Positions 40,622 through 49,023 of a stretch of 64,000 bases of DNA are shown piece by piece (the first letter of the stretch is position 1; every line of letters begins with the position of its first letter). Under the pieces are notes generated by a model. It was not told where the DNA came from, searched no databases, and saw only the letters and a list, made by a program, of their open reading frames with translations. The position numbers were made by a program, and so were the translations under genes. Origin of the DNA: Acidobacteriota bacterium (lineage in GTDB: Bacteria; Acidobacteriota; Polarisedimenticolia; J045); NCBI GenBank assembly GCA_030949985.1, contig JAUZRX010000026.1, forward strand, positions 22,264 through 86,263. Direction: 5' to 3'.

Positions 40622-41389
40622 ATGCCGCAATCGATGACGACCCCCGAACAGCCCAACCCGGGGAGCCGAAGCGCCCACTCCCGGCAGGCCAACTGCTTTT
40701 CCTGCCAGATCAAGGACCGGACCGAGTGGTGCGCCCTGAGCGAGGACGAACTGCGCGAGGTCAACCGCTCCAAGGTCTGCAACTCCTACGAGCCGGGACA
40801 GGTGATCTTCTACCAGGGAAACCCCTGCCTGGGCATCCACTGCATCGAAGAAGGCACCGTGGCGCTGCGGAAGTTCGACGAACGGGGCAACACTTTGCTG
40901 GCGCGCCTCTTCCACGCGGGCGACACCCTGGGCTACCTGGCCTACTTCTCGTCCCAGGGCTACAGCGGAACCGCCGAAGCCCTGACGCCGTGCCGGATCT
41001 GCTTCGTGGACCGGGCCGCCATCCGCAACCTGCTCGAGCGCAACCCGGCGCTGGGGGTGCGCTTTCTCGGCCGCATCGCGGACAACCTGCGGGAGGCCGA
41101 GGACTCCAAGCTGCGCATCGTCGCCGTTCCCCTCAGGGCGCGGGTCGCCCATCTGCTGCTCGCCCTGAGGGACCGCTTCGCCACGGTGGCGGAGGACGGC
41201 TCGCTGACCATCGAACTGCCGCTCTCGCGGATGGACATGGCGGCCATGGTGGGAGCCCGCCCCGAGAGCATTTCCCGGGTGATCCGCCACTTCGAGAACA
41301 ACGGCATCGCGGCGTTCAACGGTCGCACGGTGAGGATTCCCGACCTGGACCTGCTCCTCGACATCTGCGAGGAAGCAGGGCAGCCCTGA
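40622..41389 (+). CDS. FNR-type oxygen-responsive transcriptional regulator (CRP/FNR family)
   Basis: About 255 residues. N-terminal cysteines C25, C28 and C37 (NCFSCQIKDRTEWCAL) plus C127 (CRICFVD, aligning with Cys122 of E. coli FNR) form a four-Cys set able to hold an oxygen-labile [4Fe-4S] cluster. A cNBD follows (YEPGQVIFYQGNPCLGIHC), then the dimer helix and HTH. The recognition helix reads RPESISRVIRHFE, keeping the E-x2-S-R triplet that reads TTGAT half-sites, in agreement with the two boxes upstream. An ATG 12 bases later is an alternative start; a TGCTATGGG extended -10-like sequence lies just upstream. Likely activates the divergent cbb3 operon at low oxygen. Confidence 0.88.
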   Translation: MPQSMTTPEQPNPGSRSAHSRQANCFSCQIKDRTEWCALSEDELREVNRSKVCNSYEPGQVIFYQGNPCLGIHCIEEGTVALRKFDERGNTLLARLFHAGDTLGYLAYFSSQGYSGTAEALTPCRICFVDRAAIRNLLERNPALGVRFLGRIADNLREAEDSKLRIVAVPLRARVAHLLLALRDRFATVAEDGSLTIELPLSRMDMAAMVGARPESISRVIRHFENNGIAAFNGRTVRIPDLDLLLDICEEAGQP

Positions 41390-41393
41390 CCCC

Positions 41394-42260
41394 GTGCGCA
41401 CCCCGGGCCCGGCCCGGCTGGGCCTGCTGGCCGCAGCCCTGCTCTTCTCCACCGGGGGGGCCGCCATCAAGGCCTGCTCCCTGAGCGCCTGGCAGGTGGC
41501 TTCCGGCCGCTCGGCCCTGGCCTTCCTGGCCCTGGTCCTGCTGGTCCCCGCCTCTCGGCGACACTGGACCCGGCCGACCCTGATGGTGGGAGCCGCCTAC
41601 GCGGCGACGATGATCCTCTACGTGGTGGGCAACAAGCTGACCACCGCCGCCAACACGATCTTTCTCCAGGCCACCGCCCCCCTGCATGTCCTGCTCCTGG
41701 GCCCCTGGCTGCTGGGGGAGCGCAGCCGGCGCCGGGATCTGCTGCTGATGGCAGCCGTCGCCACGGGCATGGCGTTGTTCTTCGTCGGCGGCGAAGCCCC
41801 CCAGGCCACCGCCCCCAACCCCCGCCTGGGCAACCTGGCGGCCCTCGCCGCCGGCCTGTGCTGGGGGCTGACCCTGATCGGCCTGCGCCGCCTGGGGCGC
41901 GACGCAGGCTCCGGCTCCGCCCCGGGGGCCGTGGCCGCCGGCAACCTGGTCGCCTGCCTGGTCACCTTGCCCCTGTGGGGCGCCCCCACGGCGATCGCCA
42001 CCGGGGACCTGCTCCTGTTGCTCTACCTGGGGGTCTTCCAGATCGGCCTGGCGTACGTCTTTCTGACCCGGGCGATGCGGGTCCTGCCGGCCCTCGAGGC
42101 GTCTTTGCTGCTGCTCGCCGAGCCGGTGATCAACCCGCTGTGGGCGCTGCTGTTCCAGGGGGAAATCCCCGGTTCCTGGTCCCTGCTGGGGGGCGGCGTG
42201 ATCCTGACGGCGGTGGCGGTCCACTCCCTGTCGGCCGGGGCGGCTTCGCCGGGCGACTGA
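41394..42260 (+). CDS. EamA/DMT-family transporter
   Basis: A 288-residue, ten-segment membrane protein made of two EamA repeats. First repeat: LLAAALLFSTGGAAIKACSL to GMALFFVGGE. Second repeat: LGNLAALAAGLCWGLTLIGLRR to LGGGVILTAVAVHSL, with the typical AEPVINPLWALLFQGE in the last pair. Family members export or import metabolites or drugs by proton or sodium exchange; substrate is unknown. Starts with GTG 4 bases after the regulator stop, so it is probably co-transcribed with the FNR-type gene. Confidence 0.85.
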   Translation: MRTPGPARLGLLAAALLFSTGGAAIKACSLSAWQVASGRSALAFLALVLLVPASRRHWTRPTLMVGAAYAATMILYVVGNKLTTAANTIFLQATAPLHVLLLGPWLLGERSRRRDLLLMAAVATGMALFFVGGEAPQATAPNPRLGNLAALAAGLCWGLTLIGLRRLGRDAGSGSAPGAVAAGNLVACLVTLPLWGAPTAIATGDLLLLLYLGVFQIGLAYVFLTRAMRVLPALEASLLLLAEPVINPLWALLFQGEIPGSWSLLGGGVILTAVAVHSLSAGAASPGD

Positions 42261-42268
42261 AGTTCCGT

Positions 42269-42274
42269 CATAAT
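42269..42274 (+). promoter_or_regulatory. -10-like hexamer before the DUF2325-type gene
   Basis: CATAAT ends 10 bases before the ATG. A transcript from it would have a leader of only a few bases; no good ribosome site is present (only GAAAG). Confidence 0.35.
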
Positions 42275-42284
42275 CGAAAGTACC

Positions 42285-43964
42285 ATGAACACTCCGGCCG
42301 GCCAGAGCGCCCCCGTTCCGTTCCCGGAACCTCTCGACGATGGACCTGTGGACCACGAGCGGCTGGCCGCTGCCCTGGAGCGGGGCCTGAGGCAGCGGCT
42401 GAGCCGGGAGTTCGCGCCCGGCCCCGCCTGCTCCCGCCTGGCGCACCTCGAAGCCCAGCGTCAGATCCTCGCCGCCTGCTGCGAACGGCTCGAACAGGAG
42501 ATCGTTCACCTGCGCGACGCGGACCTCCCGGAAGAGGCCACCCGGCTGGAGCACGGCCTGCAACAGGCCCGGGACACTCGCACCAAACTCCTCGAACAAT
42601 GCCGCAAGCTCGAAGCCGAGCTCGCCGGCGCCAAGGATCCCCCCCGTTTCGCCGCCCTGCGCGAGACCGTCGAGAAGGCCTCCACCCCGGAGACGATCCG
42701 GGCGCGCGCCAACGAGTGCCTCCAGGCCATCGGGCGCATCGGTGTGCCCGGCATTCGCTTTCTCTGGCGGGAACTCGCAACCGTGGCCGAGCGCGGAGGC
42801 CACCCCCTGACCGCCGACCTGGTTCGACGCTTCGAGGAGGCGGTGGCCGCGGCCGAGATCCACCACCAGCGCATCGAAACTCTTCGCCGCAGCCGGCAGA
42901 GCGAGCCGACTATCGCCCTGCTGCGGGAACAGGCCCGGGCCCTGCTCAAACAGGCGCCGCAGATGAGCCTCGAGGAACTTCGCGACCACCTGACGTCCAT
43001 CGCCGGCCGCCTCAAGGCGATCCAGGAAGAGGCGACCCCGGTGGGCCGCCAGGCGGACCTGCTCAAACAGACCTTCGGCATCCTGACCCGCATCAGCAAG
43101 GACTACCAGCCCGGCTGGACCCCTCTGCTCGACCCGAAGCGGAAGGGCGAGGACTGGCGCGCCTACGCCCGCCAGGCGGACCTGCGCATCGAGGCCCGGC
43201 GGGCCGCGCAGCGCGCCGCGCAGCAGGCCGCCGAACAGGAGCAGAAAAGGGAGGCTCTCGAACGCTTGCGGGAGTTCGAGCGACAGATCGTGCTCGACGA
43301 GAGCCTCGAGCGGCTGCGCACGGCCATCTACCATCTCGACGGCCTGCCCCGTGTGGCGGGCACCGAAACCATCGCGGCCGAGTTTCTCGCCGAGGCCCGG
43401 CTGCAGGCCGAGATCGCCCTGCGCGCCGCCGGCGGGCCGGAAGACATCGAACGCCTGAACCGGGTGCTCGGCGAGCGGCGGGAAGAGATCTGCTCGGGAC
43501 GGGTCTTCCGCCCCCTGCGCCGGTCCTGGAGCGAGCCGGCCCCCGCCGCATCGCTGGACACCCTCGACGCGGCCGAGAACCCGGAAGTCCAGGTCGTGGT
43601 CGAGAGCCTGGCCAGACCCTGGCCGCCGGAGATCGAAGCCTGTCGCAACGCCGGGAAGCACGAACGCGTCCTGCTGGTCGGCGGTCGTCCCAGCCCGCGC
43701 CGGGAGAAACTCTTCCAGGAGTTCTTCGGCTGGAGCACCGTGGAGTGGCAGGAGAGCTACCGCGACCACCAGGCCGATTACGCGACCCTTCGACGCCGCA
43801 TCGCCGCCGATCGCTTCGACCGGGTGATCGTGCTCGGCCGTTACTGCGGGCACGACGTCAGCACGTCACTCAGCGGGTCGTGCCGCACTCACGGGGTGAG
43901 CTATCACGTGCACCCCGGCGGCCTGTCCGTCGCATCGCTGGCCACGTTCATCTACGGCGCCTGA
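42285..43964 (+). CDS. Long coiled-coil protein with C-terminal DUF2325-like domain
   Basis: A 559-residue soluble protein. Residues 20 to about 430 are almost wholly helical and charged, with heptad-like stretches (LEAQRQILAACCERLEQEI, AAQRAAQQAAEQEQKREAL) that predict long coiled coils. The last 105 residues are a small alpha/beta domain: HERVLLVGGRPSPRREKL, WQESYRDH, DRVIVLGRYCGHDVS and GVSYHVHPGG. This is the DUF2325 pattern (GGR near the start, D-x-V-I-x-L then a His), found alone or attached to other domains and of unknown function; the conserved Cys/His may bind metal. It precedes the feo genes by 167 bases and follows the EamA gene by 24. Confidence 0.6.
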   Translation: MNTPAGQSAPVPFPEPLDDGPVDHERLAAALERGLRQRLSREFAPGPACSRLAHLEAQRQILAACCERLEQEIVHLRDADLPEEATRLEHGLQQARDTRTKLLEQCRKLEAELAGAKDPPRFAALRETVEKASTPETIRARANECLQAIGRIGVPGIRFLWRELATVAERGGHPLTADLVRRFEEAVAAAEIHHQRIETLRRSRQSEPTIALLREQARALLKQAPQMSLEELRDHLTSIAGRLKAIQEEATPVGRQADLLKQTFGILTRISKDYQPGWTPLLDPKRKGEDWRAYARQADLRIEARRAAQRAAQQAAEQEQKREALERLREFERQIVLDESLERLRTAIYHLDGLPRVAGTETIAAEFLAEARLQAEIALRAAGGPEDIERLNRVLGERREEICSGRVFRPLRRSWSEPAPAASLDTLDAAENPEVQVVVESLARPWPPEIEACRNAGKHERVLLVGGRPSPRREKLFQEFFGWSTVEWQESYRDHQADYATLRRRIAADRFDRVIVLGRYCGHDVSTSLSGSCRTHGVSYHVHPGGLSVASLATFIYGA

Positions 43965-43976
43965 CCCCCACCGGAA

Positions 43977-43991
43977 CGGCGGGCGGCTCCG
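43977..43991 (+). repeat. 15-bp direct repeat, copy 1
   Basis: CGGCGGGCGGCTCCG; an identical copy starts 43 bases later. Both lie between the DUF2325-type gene and the feo promoter. Could be a paired binding site or simple G/C duplication. Confidence 0.5.
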
Positions 43992-44019
43992 ATCTGCGCC
44001 GCCCTGTCCCGCCCCCTGC

Positions 44020-44034
44020 CGGCGGGCGGCTCCG
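44020..44034 (+). repeat. 15-bp direct repeat, copy 2
   Basis: Identical to the copy at 43977-43991. Part of it (GGGCGGC, 44024-44030) also pairs with GCCGCCC at 43998-44004, giving a 7-bp stem that might end the upstream transcript. It ends 4 bases before the feo -35. Confidence 0.5.
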
Positions 44035-44037
44035 CGG

Positions 44038-44065
44038 TTGACACCCCCGGGAAAAACAGTACCAT
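44038..44065 (+). promoter_or_regulatory. Promoter of the feo operon
   Basis: A perfect TTGACA -35 (44038-44043) and TACCAT (44060-44065, 4 of 6) with a 16-base spacer. This is the best sigma-70-like -35 seen in the window. Confidence 0.6.
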
Positions 44066-44068
44066 TAA

Positions 44069-44084
44069 TCTCGAGTAGTTGAGA
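44069..44084. promoter_or_regulatory. Imperfect palindrome at the feo start site
   Basis: TCTCGAGTAGTTGAGA: arms TCTC/GAGA with further symmetric bases inside. It covers the expected transcription start, a suitable place for a repressor. It is not a recognisable Fur, DtxR or FNR site. Confidence 0.35.
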
Positions 44085-44131
44085 CGGGTTCGCAACAAGA
44101 ACCTCTCCCGCGAACCCAGGGAGCCGGCGCG

Positions 44132-44362
44132 ATGCCTACCTTGGACACGTTGCGTCCCGACAGCCTTTGCCGCGTCACCCACATCCTCGGAGAACATGCC
44201 GTCTCGCAGCGGCTGATGGAGATGGGCCTGATCGAGGGGTCCACGGTGGAGGTCGTCCGCTTCGCCCCCCTCGGCGATCCGATGGAAGTTTCGCTCCACG
44301 GCTACAGCCTTTCCCTGAGAAAGTCCGAGGCTTCCCTGGTGGAAGTCGAGCAGTGCGGCTAG
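44132..44362 (+). CDS. feoA: Ferrous iron transport protein A (FeoA)
   Basis: A 76-residue SH3-like protein. SLCRVTHILGEHAVSQRLMEMGLIEG and SLHGYSLSLRKSEASLVEVE carry the FeoA pattern (R-x-x-x-x-G at the MGL turn). FeoA is a cytoplasmic partner of FeoB and needed for ferrous iron uptake. SD GGGAGCC upstream; its 3' end overlaps the feoB start by 10 bases. Confidence 0.93.
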   Translation: MPTLDTLRPDSLCRVTHILGEHAVSQRLMEMGLIEGSTVEVVRFAPLGDPMEVSLHGYSLSLRKSEASLVEVEQCG

Positions 44363-46530
44363 CAGAGGCCGAGACGACGGTCGCCCTCGTCGGCAATCCC
44401 AACACCGGAAAAACGACTCTCTTCAACGCCCTGACCGGGCTCAGCCATCGGGTGGGCAACTACCCCGGCGTGACGGTGGAACACAAGCAGGGCCGCTTCG
44501 AACTCGGGCGCCGCAGCGTGCGCCTGGTCGATCTGCCCGGCACCTACTCGCTGGCGGCGCGCTCCAGGGACGAGATGGTGGCCGTCGACGCCCTCCTCGG
44601 TCACGGACTGGTGGACGAGGCTCCCGACGCGATCATCGCCATCATCGACGCCACCAATCTGCCGCGGAATCTCTACCTGGTGTCCCAACTGCTCGAGCTG
44701 AACCGGCCGCTGGTCCTCGCCCTGAACATGAGCGACCGGGCCCGCGCCCAGGGTATCGAGATCGATCACGCCGGCCTGGGCGCCTACCTGGGTGTTCCGG
44801 TGGTGCCCATCGCCGCGGATCGCAACGAGGGGCTGGAGACGCTGCAGGAAGCGCTCGAAAAAGCCATCTCCCGGGGCGCGCCGCGACCCGGCGGCCGCGC
44901 CGATCTGCCCGCATCCCTGCTCGAAGGCGTGGACAAGGTCCATCGCCGACTCGAAGAGGCGAGCGGAAAGCTCGGCTGGACGCCTTGCCGGGCCGAGGCG
45001 CTGCGCTGCCTGGTGGATGTGGGCGGCGAGTTCGAGCGGCGCTTCGGCGAACGTCTCGGTGACGCCTTCCGACATGCCGTGACCGCGGCCCGGGAGGAGA
45101 TGCCGGGCTCCCGCACACCCGCCAGCGCCGAAGCCCATGCCCGCTACGCCTGGATCGACGACCTGGTGCGCCGCTTCGTGCGCCGCCCCAAGCCGGACAA
45201 GACCCCGCTGACCCGGCGCATCGACGCCCTGCTGACCCATCGCCTGTGGGGCAGCGGCGCGTTGCTGCTGATCCTGGCCGGGGTTTTCCAGGCCATCTAT
45301 TCCTGGTCGGCCCCGCTGATGACCGTCATCGAAGTCGCCGTCGACCAGCTGGGAGTCGGGGTCGAGGCCCTGCTGCCGGCCGGCCCCCTGCGCAGCCTGG
45401 TGGTCGACGGTGTGCTCGGCGGCGTGGGCGGCGTGGTGGTCTTTCTGCCCCAGATCCTCGTCCTGGTCTTCTTCATCACGTTGCTCGAGGACTGCGGCTA
45501 CATGGCCCGTGCGGCCTTTCTCGCCGACCGGCTGCTGGTGCGCCTCGGCCTGTCGGGAAAGTCGGTGATACCGCTGCTGTCGAGCTTCGCCTGCGCCGTA
45601 CCGGGGATCATGGCCGCCCGCACCATCGACTCGCGGAAGGACCGGCTGGCGACGATTCTCGTCGCCCCGCTGATGAGCTGCTCGGCACGGCTGCCGGTGT
45701 ACGTCCTCTTCATCGGCGCCTTCGTCCCCGACCGACGCTGGCTGGGCGGCTGGATCGGCCTCCAGGGGCTGGTCCTGCTCGGCGCCCACCTGATCGGCGT
45801 GGTGGTGGCCGCCGGTGTGCTGCTGATCTTCAAGCACACCCTCTTCCGCGGGCCGTCGGCGCCCTTCCTGATGGAACTGCCCCCCTACCGGGTGCCCCAC
45901 TGGCGCAACGTGGCCTCCCGCCTGCTGGACCAGGGCCGCGCGTTCCTGGTTCGCGCCGGCTCGGTGATCTTCGCCGTGGCGGTCCTGATCTGGGGACTGA
46001 GCTACTTTCCCCACCCCGCCTCGATCCACGAGCACTACGAGCAGGCCCGCGCCGCCGCCGCCTCGCCCGAGGACAGCGCCCGTCTCGACCGGGAGGAGGC
46101 CGGCGCCTATCTCCGCGCCAGCCTGCTGGGCCAGGCCGGACAGCTGCTCGAGCCCCTGGTGCGCCACGCCGGCTGGGACTGGCGGATCGGCGTCGCCGTC
46201 GCCTCCTCCTTCGCCGCGCGGGAGGTGGTGATCGCCACCATGGGCACGATCTTCAACGTGGGTGACGACGCCACCGCCGAAGGCGGTGCCCTGCGCGAGG
46301 TGCTCGACCGGGCCCACTGGCCCGACGGCCGCCGCCTGTTCACCCTGCCGGTGGCCCTCTCCCTGGTGGTTTTCTTCGCCCTCTGCTGCCAGTGCGTGGC
46401 CACCCTGGCGGTGATCCGGCGGGAGACGGGCTCGTGGGGCTGGACCGCGCTGACCTTCAGCTACATGACGACACTGGCCTACCTGGCGGCGGTCATCGTC
46501 TACCAGGTCGCGCGCTGGATGGGGGCCTGA
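44353..46530 (+). CDS. feoB: Ferrous iron transporter FeoB
   Basis: A 725-residue protein. N-terminal G domain: GNPNTGKTT (residues 14-22), DLPGTYSL (60-67) and NMSD for the guanine motif. A helical guanine-dissociation-inhibitor-like region follows. The membrane domain has CAVPGIMAARTI and, near the C-terminus, CCQCVATLAV, the two Cys-containing gate segments of FeoB. An extra helical stretch around residues 560-590 (YEQARAAAASPEDSARL) forms the periplasmic insert of many FeoB. The GTG start overlaps feoA. The pump takes up Fe(II) at the inner membrane, useful in the low-oxygen conditions implied by the cbb3 genes. Confidence 0.95.
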   Translation: MRLAEAETTVALVGNPNTGKTTLFNALTGLSHRVGNYPGVTVEHKQGRFELGRRSVRLVDLPGTYSLAARSRDEMVAVDALLGHGLVDEAPDAIIAIIDATNLPRNLYLVSQLLELNRPLVLALNMSDRARAQGIEIDHAGLGAYLGVPVVPIAADRNEGLETLQEALEKAISRGAPRPGGRADLPASLLEGVDKVHRRLEEASGKLGWTPCRAEALRCLVDVGGEFERRFGERLGDAFRHAVTAAREEMPGSRTPASAEAHARYAWIDDLVRRFVRRPKPDKTPLTRRIDALLTHRLWGSGALLLILAGVFQAIYSWSAPLMTVIEVAVDQLGVGVEALLPAGPLRSLVVDGVLGGVGGVVVFLPQILVLVFFITLLEDCGYMARAAFLADRLLVRLGLSGKSVIPLLSSFACAVPGIMAARTIDSRKDRLATILVAPLMSCSARLPVYVLFIGAFVPDRRWLGGWIGLQGLVLLGAHLIGVVVAAGVLLIFKHTLFRGPSAPFLMELPPYRVPHWRNVASRLLDQGRAFLVRAGSVIFAVAVLIWGLSYFPHPASIHEHYEQARAAAASPEDSARLDREEAGAYLRASLLGQAGQLLEPLVRHAGWDWRIGVAVASSFAAREVVIATMGTIFNVGDDATAEGGALREVLDRAHWPDGRRLFTLPVALSLVVFFALCCQCVATLAVIRRETGSWGWTALTFSYMTTLAYLAAVIVYQVARWMGA

Positions 46531-46531
46531 G

Positions 46532-46765
46532 ATGCAGACGATCCTGTCCCTGGCCCTCGTCGTCGCCTCGGGCGCCTGGCTGGCCCGGCACTGGCTGCGC
46601 ATCTGGCGCCGCCGGGCGGGAACGAACTGCGCCGGTTGCCCGAAAGCCGGGCGGCGGACGCACCCGATGTTGCGCGTCGTACCCGGGCAGCCGGCCGACG
46701 GGCCTCAGGCGCCGGGAATGCCGAAGGCCGGCCCGAAAGGCCTTTCCTCGGGCAGGGGGGGGTGA
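46532..46765 (+). CDS. Small FeoB-associated-type Cys membrane protein
   Basis: A 77-residue protein whose ATG lies 1 base after the feoB stop. One membrane segment (ILSLALVVASGAWLARHWL), then a basic stretch RIWRRRAGTNCAGCPKAG. This fits the loosely conserved FeoB-associated Cys-rich membrane proteins, which carry a Cys cluster after one span; here only CxxC remains. The C-terminal half is Gly/Pro-rich and lies antisense to the end of the convergent secreted protein gene (61 bases), so its true length is uncertain. Confidence 0.5.
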   Translation: MQTILSLALVVASGAWLARHWLRIWRRRAGTNCAGCPKAGRRTHPMLRVVPGQPADGPQAPGMPKAGPKGLSSGRGG

Positions 46766-47385
46766 CGGCGGGGATCGAACCCCACCACCGCCATCACTTC
46801 GCGGCGCGCGGTGCCGTCGAAGGGCAGGCCGAGCGCTTCGGGAAAGAGCGCCCGGGCCAGGACACGGGCCTCGGCTTCGAAGCCGGTCTCCCGGGCCAAG
46901 CCGACCCGGGTGAAGGCCTCCAGCCCCTGCGCCAGGGAAGCGGGCAGGCGGCCGGCCAGCTTCGCCAGGGCGTCGATGGCCGCCGCGTCAGGGTCGCGCT
47001 CCGATCCCCAGGTGGCGATCAGTTCCCCGTCGAAAAGCAGTTCGACCTGCCCGGCCACGATGGTCAACGCCAGGGACGACGACCCGTCGAGGCTCCAGGC
47101 TTGCAGCCAGCGACTCTCGTGGGTCCGGCCCCGCCCCTCGCCCTTGACCCGCAGGTCCACCCGCAACCGGACGGGATGCTCGCCGCCGCCGACGGTGAAG
47201 AGCACCCGCCGGCGCTGATCCCGAGGGGCTTCGAGCTTCTGGATGACCGTGTAGGAGGCCGCCGGAACTCCCGCGCCGGGCTTCACCTCGTAGCGCATGC
47301 GCACCCAGGTGGGCCCGTCGGAAGCTGCGAGACAGATCGGCAGCAGCAGCAGCGCGGGAACCAGCCGGAAAAGCAAACGTCGCAT
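46705..47385 (-). CDS. Secreted protein of unknown function
   Basis: About 226 residues. The ATG is chosen because the protein then begins with a clear signal peptide (RRLLFRLVPALLLLPICLAAS). The mature part is beta-rich (TWVRMRYEVKPGAGVPAA, RRVLFTVGGGEHPVRLRVDL) and ends with a helical region carrying ALFPEALGLPFDG. It resembles periplasmic proteins that measure or bind small ligands, but I recognise no family. Convergent with the feo operon, divergent from the RsmF-like gene 166 bases away. Confidence 0.6.
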   Translation of the reverse strand: MRRLLFRLVPALLLLPICLAASDGPTWVRMRYEVKPGAGVPAASYTVIQKLEAPRDQRRRVLFTVGGGEHPVRLRVDLRVKGEGRGRTHESRWLQAWSLDGSSSLALTIVAGQVELLFDGELIATWGSERDPDAAAIDALAKLAGRLPASLAQGLEAFTRVGLARETGFEAEARVLARALFPEALGLPFDGTARREVMAVVGFDPRRHPPLPEERPFGPAFGIPGA

Positions 47386-47535
47386 GGACTCGCACTCCTC
47401 GTCCCCGACAAACAGCGGGGACCCATGATACCCCGAACTCTCCTGAACCAAGCTGCATCGCCGGGCCGCTCGGGGCAAGCCCCCCGAGGGCGGGTCGGCA
47501 CCGCCTGCCCCGGCACGGCACCGCCATCGGGTGCC

Positions 47536-47544
47536 TGCTACCCT
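47536..47544 (+). promoter_or_regulatory. Extended -10 of the RsmF-like gene, possible leaderless start
   Basis: TGCTACCCT ends 7 bases before the ATG. No ribosome site is present between. This is the same extended -10 pattern as before the amidase and efflux genes, but placed to give a leaderless mRNA. Confidence 0.4.
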
Positions 47545-47551
47545 CTTCGCC

Positions 47552-48994
47552 ATGAACGACGATCGACGATCCGGCCGGCGGGCTCGCATCGAACGCTCCC
47601 TGCGCTGGCTCGAGCGCTACCGTCCCATCGTGGACGACATGCAGGGCTTTCTCGCCGCGCTGGAGGAGCCGCCGCCGGTGGACCTGATGGTTCCCCGGGG
47701 CGCCGAGCGCCGGCGGGAGGTCGCCGCGCGGCTCGAGGCCCGCGGCCTGGCCACCCGAACCTTCGACTGGGCGCCGCGGCACCTGCGGCTGGAATCTCCG
47801 CTCCCCGGCGGCGCCTTGCCCGAGGTGGTTTTCGGCCTGGCTTTTCGCCAGGGAGTCGTCTCGTCCCTGCCCTGCCGCGCGCTCGACCCTCACCCCGGCG
47901 AGCGCATCCTCGACCTCTGCGCCGCTCCCGGCGGCAAGACCGTGCTGCTGGCGAGCCTTGCCGAAGACCGCGCGCGCATCCTCGCCGGCGACCCCTCGGC
48001 TTCCCGCGCGGGCCTGCTGGTCCAGAGCCTGTCCCGCATGGGCCTCACCTCGGTGATCACCGTCCAGCAGGACGGCAACGGCTTTCCCGCCGCCGCGCCC
48101 TTCGACGCCATCCTCCTCGACGCCCCATGCACCGGCGAGGGCATCTTCCGGGTCGGCCGGCCGCGCTACGAGCCCACCGGCGAACAAGGCGTACTGCGCG
48201 CCCGGGCCCTCCAGCGCCGACTGATCAGCCGGGCCGCGGACCTGCTGGCCCCTGGCGGCCGCATGGTCTACTCCACCTGCAGCTACGCCCCGGAAGAAAA
48301 CGAGGGGGTGATCAGCGACCTGCTGGCCCGGCGCGACGACCTGCGCATCGAAGCCCTCCCCGACGGCATCCCCGGCAGCCCGGGCCTCACCCGTTGGGGT
48401 GAAATCGGTTTCCACCCCGATCTGCCCCGGGCCCGGCGGCTCTACCCGCACCAGACCGGCTCCTGGGGCTTTTTCCTCTGCCTGCTGCGCAAGGACCCCG
48501 ATTCCGGCCACTACACGTCGGGAAGCCGCCGGGAGGACCGCCCCCGGGTCGAACCCGTCGACGACCCGGAAGCGGCCGCGGAACTCCGCGCCGCTCTCGA
48601 GCCCTTCGGCGTTGGGCGGGAAGTGCTCGACACCTACCACGTCATGCCCCGCGGCAAGGACCTGTGGATCCTCTCCCGCTGCTGTCCCGCCGGCTCGGAT
48701 ACGGACGTCTCACGACTGAAAATCGTCGCCCCGGGACTGAGGGCCCTGCGCCGCACGCCCCGGGGGCCCCGACTGCCCAACGGCGTGCTGCGGGCCCTCG
48801 ATCGCCACCTGGGCGCACGCGTGGTGGAATTGGAATGGGACCAGGCGCTGGCCCTGCTCGAAGAGCGGGAGCAGGCCGCGGCGCCGGACGCGCCGGTCGG
48901 ACAGGTGGCCCTCCGCGCCGGAGGGCAGGTCATCGGCGCAGGCTACCAGCGCGGAGGCCGGTTGTATCTCGAACTGCCCAAGGCCTGGCGCTGA
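47552..48994 (+). CDS. RsmF-like rRNA (cytosine-5) methyltransferase, NOL1/NOP2/Sun family
   Basis: About 480 residues. N-terminal helical domain (LRWLERYRPIVDDMQGFLAAL), then the Rossmann core: LDLCAAPGGKTVLLA for SAM, DAPCTGEGIFR with the motif IV Cys, and YSTCSYAPEENE with the catalytic motif VI Cys. The C-terminal 150 residues (VMPRGKDLWILSR, RLPNGVLRALDRHLG, GQVIGAGYQRGGRLYLELPKAWR) match the PUA-like extension of RsmF/YebU, which methylates 16S rRNA at C1407 in E. coli. Exact target base here is inferred only. No ribosome site; likely leaderless. Confidence 0.85.
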   Translation: MNDDRRSGRRARIERSLRWLERYRPIVDDMQGFLAALEEPPPVDLMVPRGAERRREVAARLEARGLATRTFDWAPRHLRLESPLPGGALPEVVFGLAFRQGVVSSLPCRALDPHPGERILDLCAAPGGKTVLLASLAEDRARILAGDPSASRAGLLVQSLSRMGLTSVITVQQDGNGFPAAAPFDAILLDAPCTGEGIFRVGRPRYEPTGEQGVLRARALQRRLISRAADLLAPGGRMVYSTCSYAPEENEGVISDLLARRDDLRIEALPDGIPGSPGLTRWGEIGFHPDLPRARRLYPHQTGSWGFFLCLLRKDPDSGHYTSGSRREDRPRVEPVDDPEAAAELRAALEPFGVGREVLDTYHVMPRGKDLWILSRCCPAGSDTDVSRLKIVAPGLRALRRTPRGPRLPNGVLRALDRHLGARVVELEWDQALALLEEREQAAAPDAPVGQVALRAGGQVIGAGYQRGGRLYLELPKAWR

Positions 48995-49023
48995 ACCGGC
49001 ATACCCTTTTCGAGGAGACGCCC

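Noticed and set aside
44060..44090. FNR box or Fur box in front of feoA
   Set aside because: TTAATCTCGAGTAG departs from TTGAT-N4-ATCAA at several defined bases, and no Fur-type 19-bp A/T-rich palindrome is visible.
46769..46790. tRNA T-arm-like sequence (GGGGTTCGATCCCC on the minus strand)
   Set aside because: No acceptor, D or anticodon stems fit on either side, and the bases code for conserved-looking residues of the secreted protein gene.
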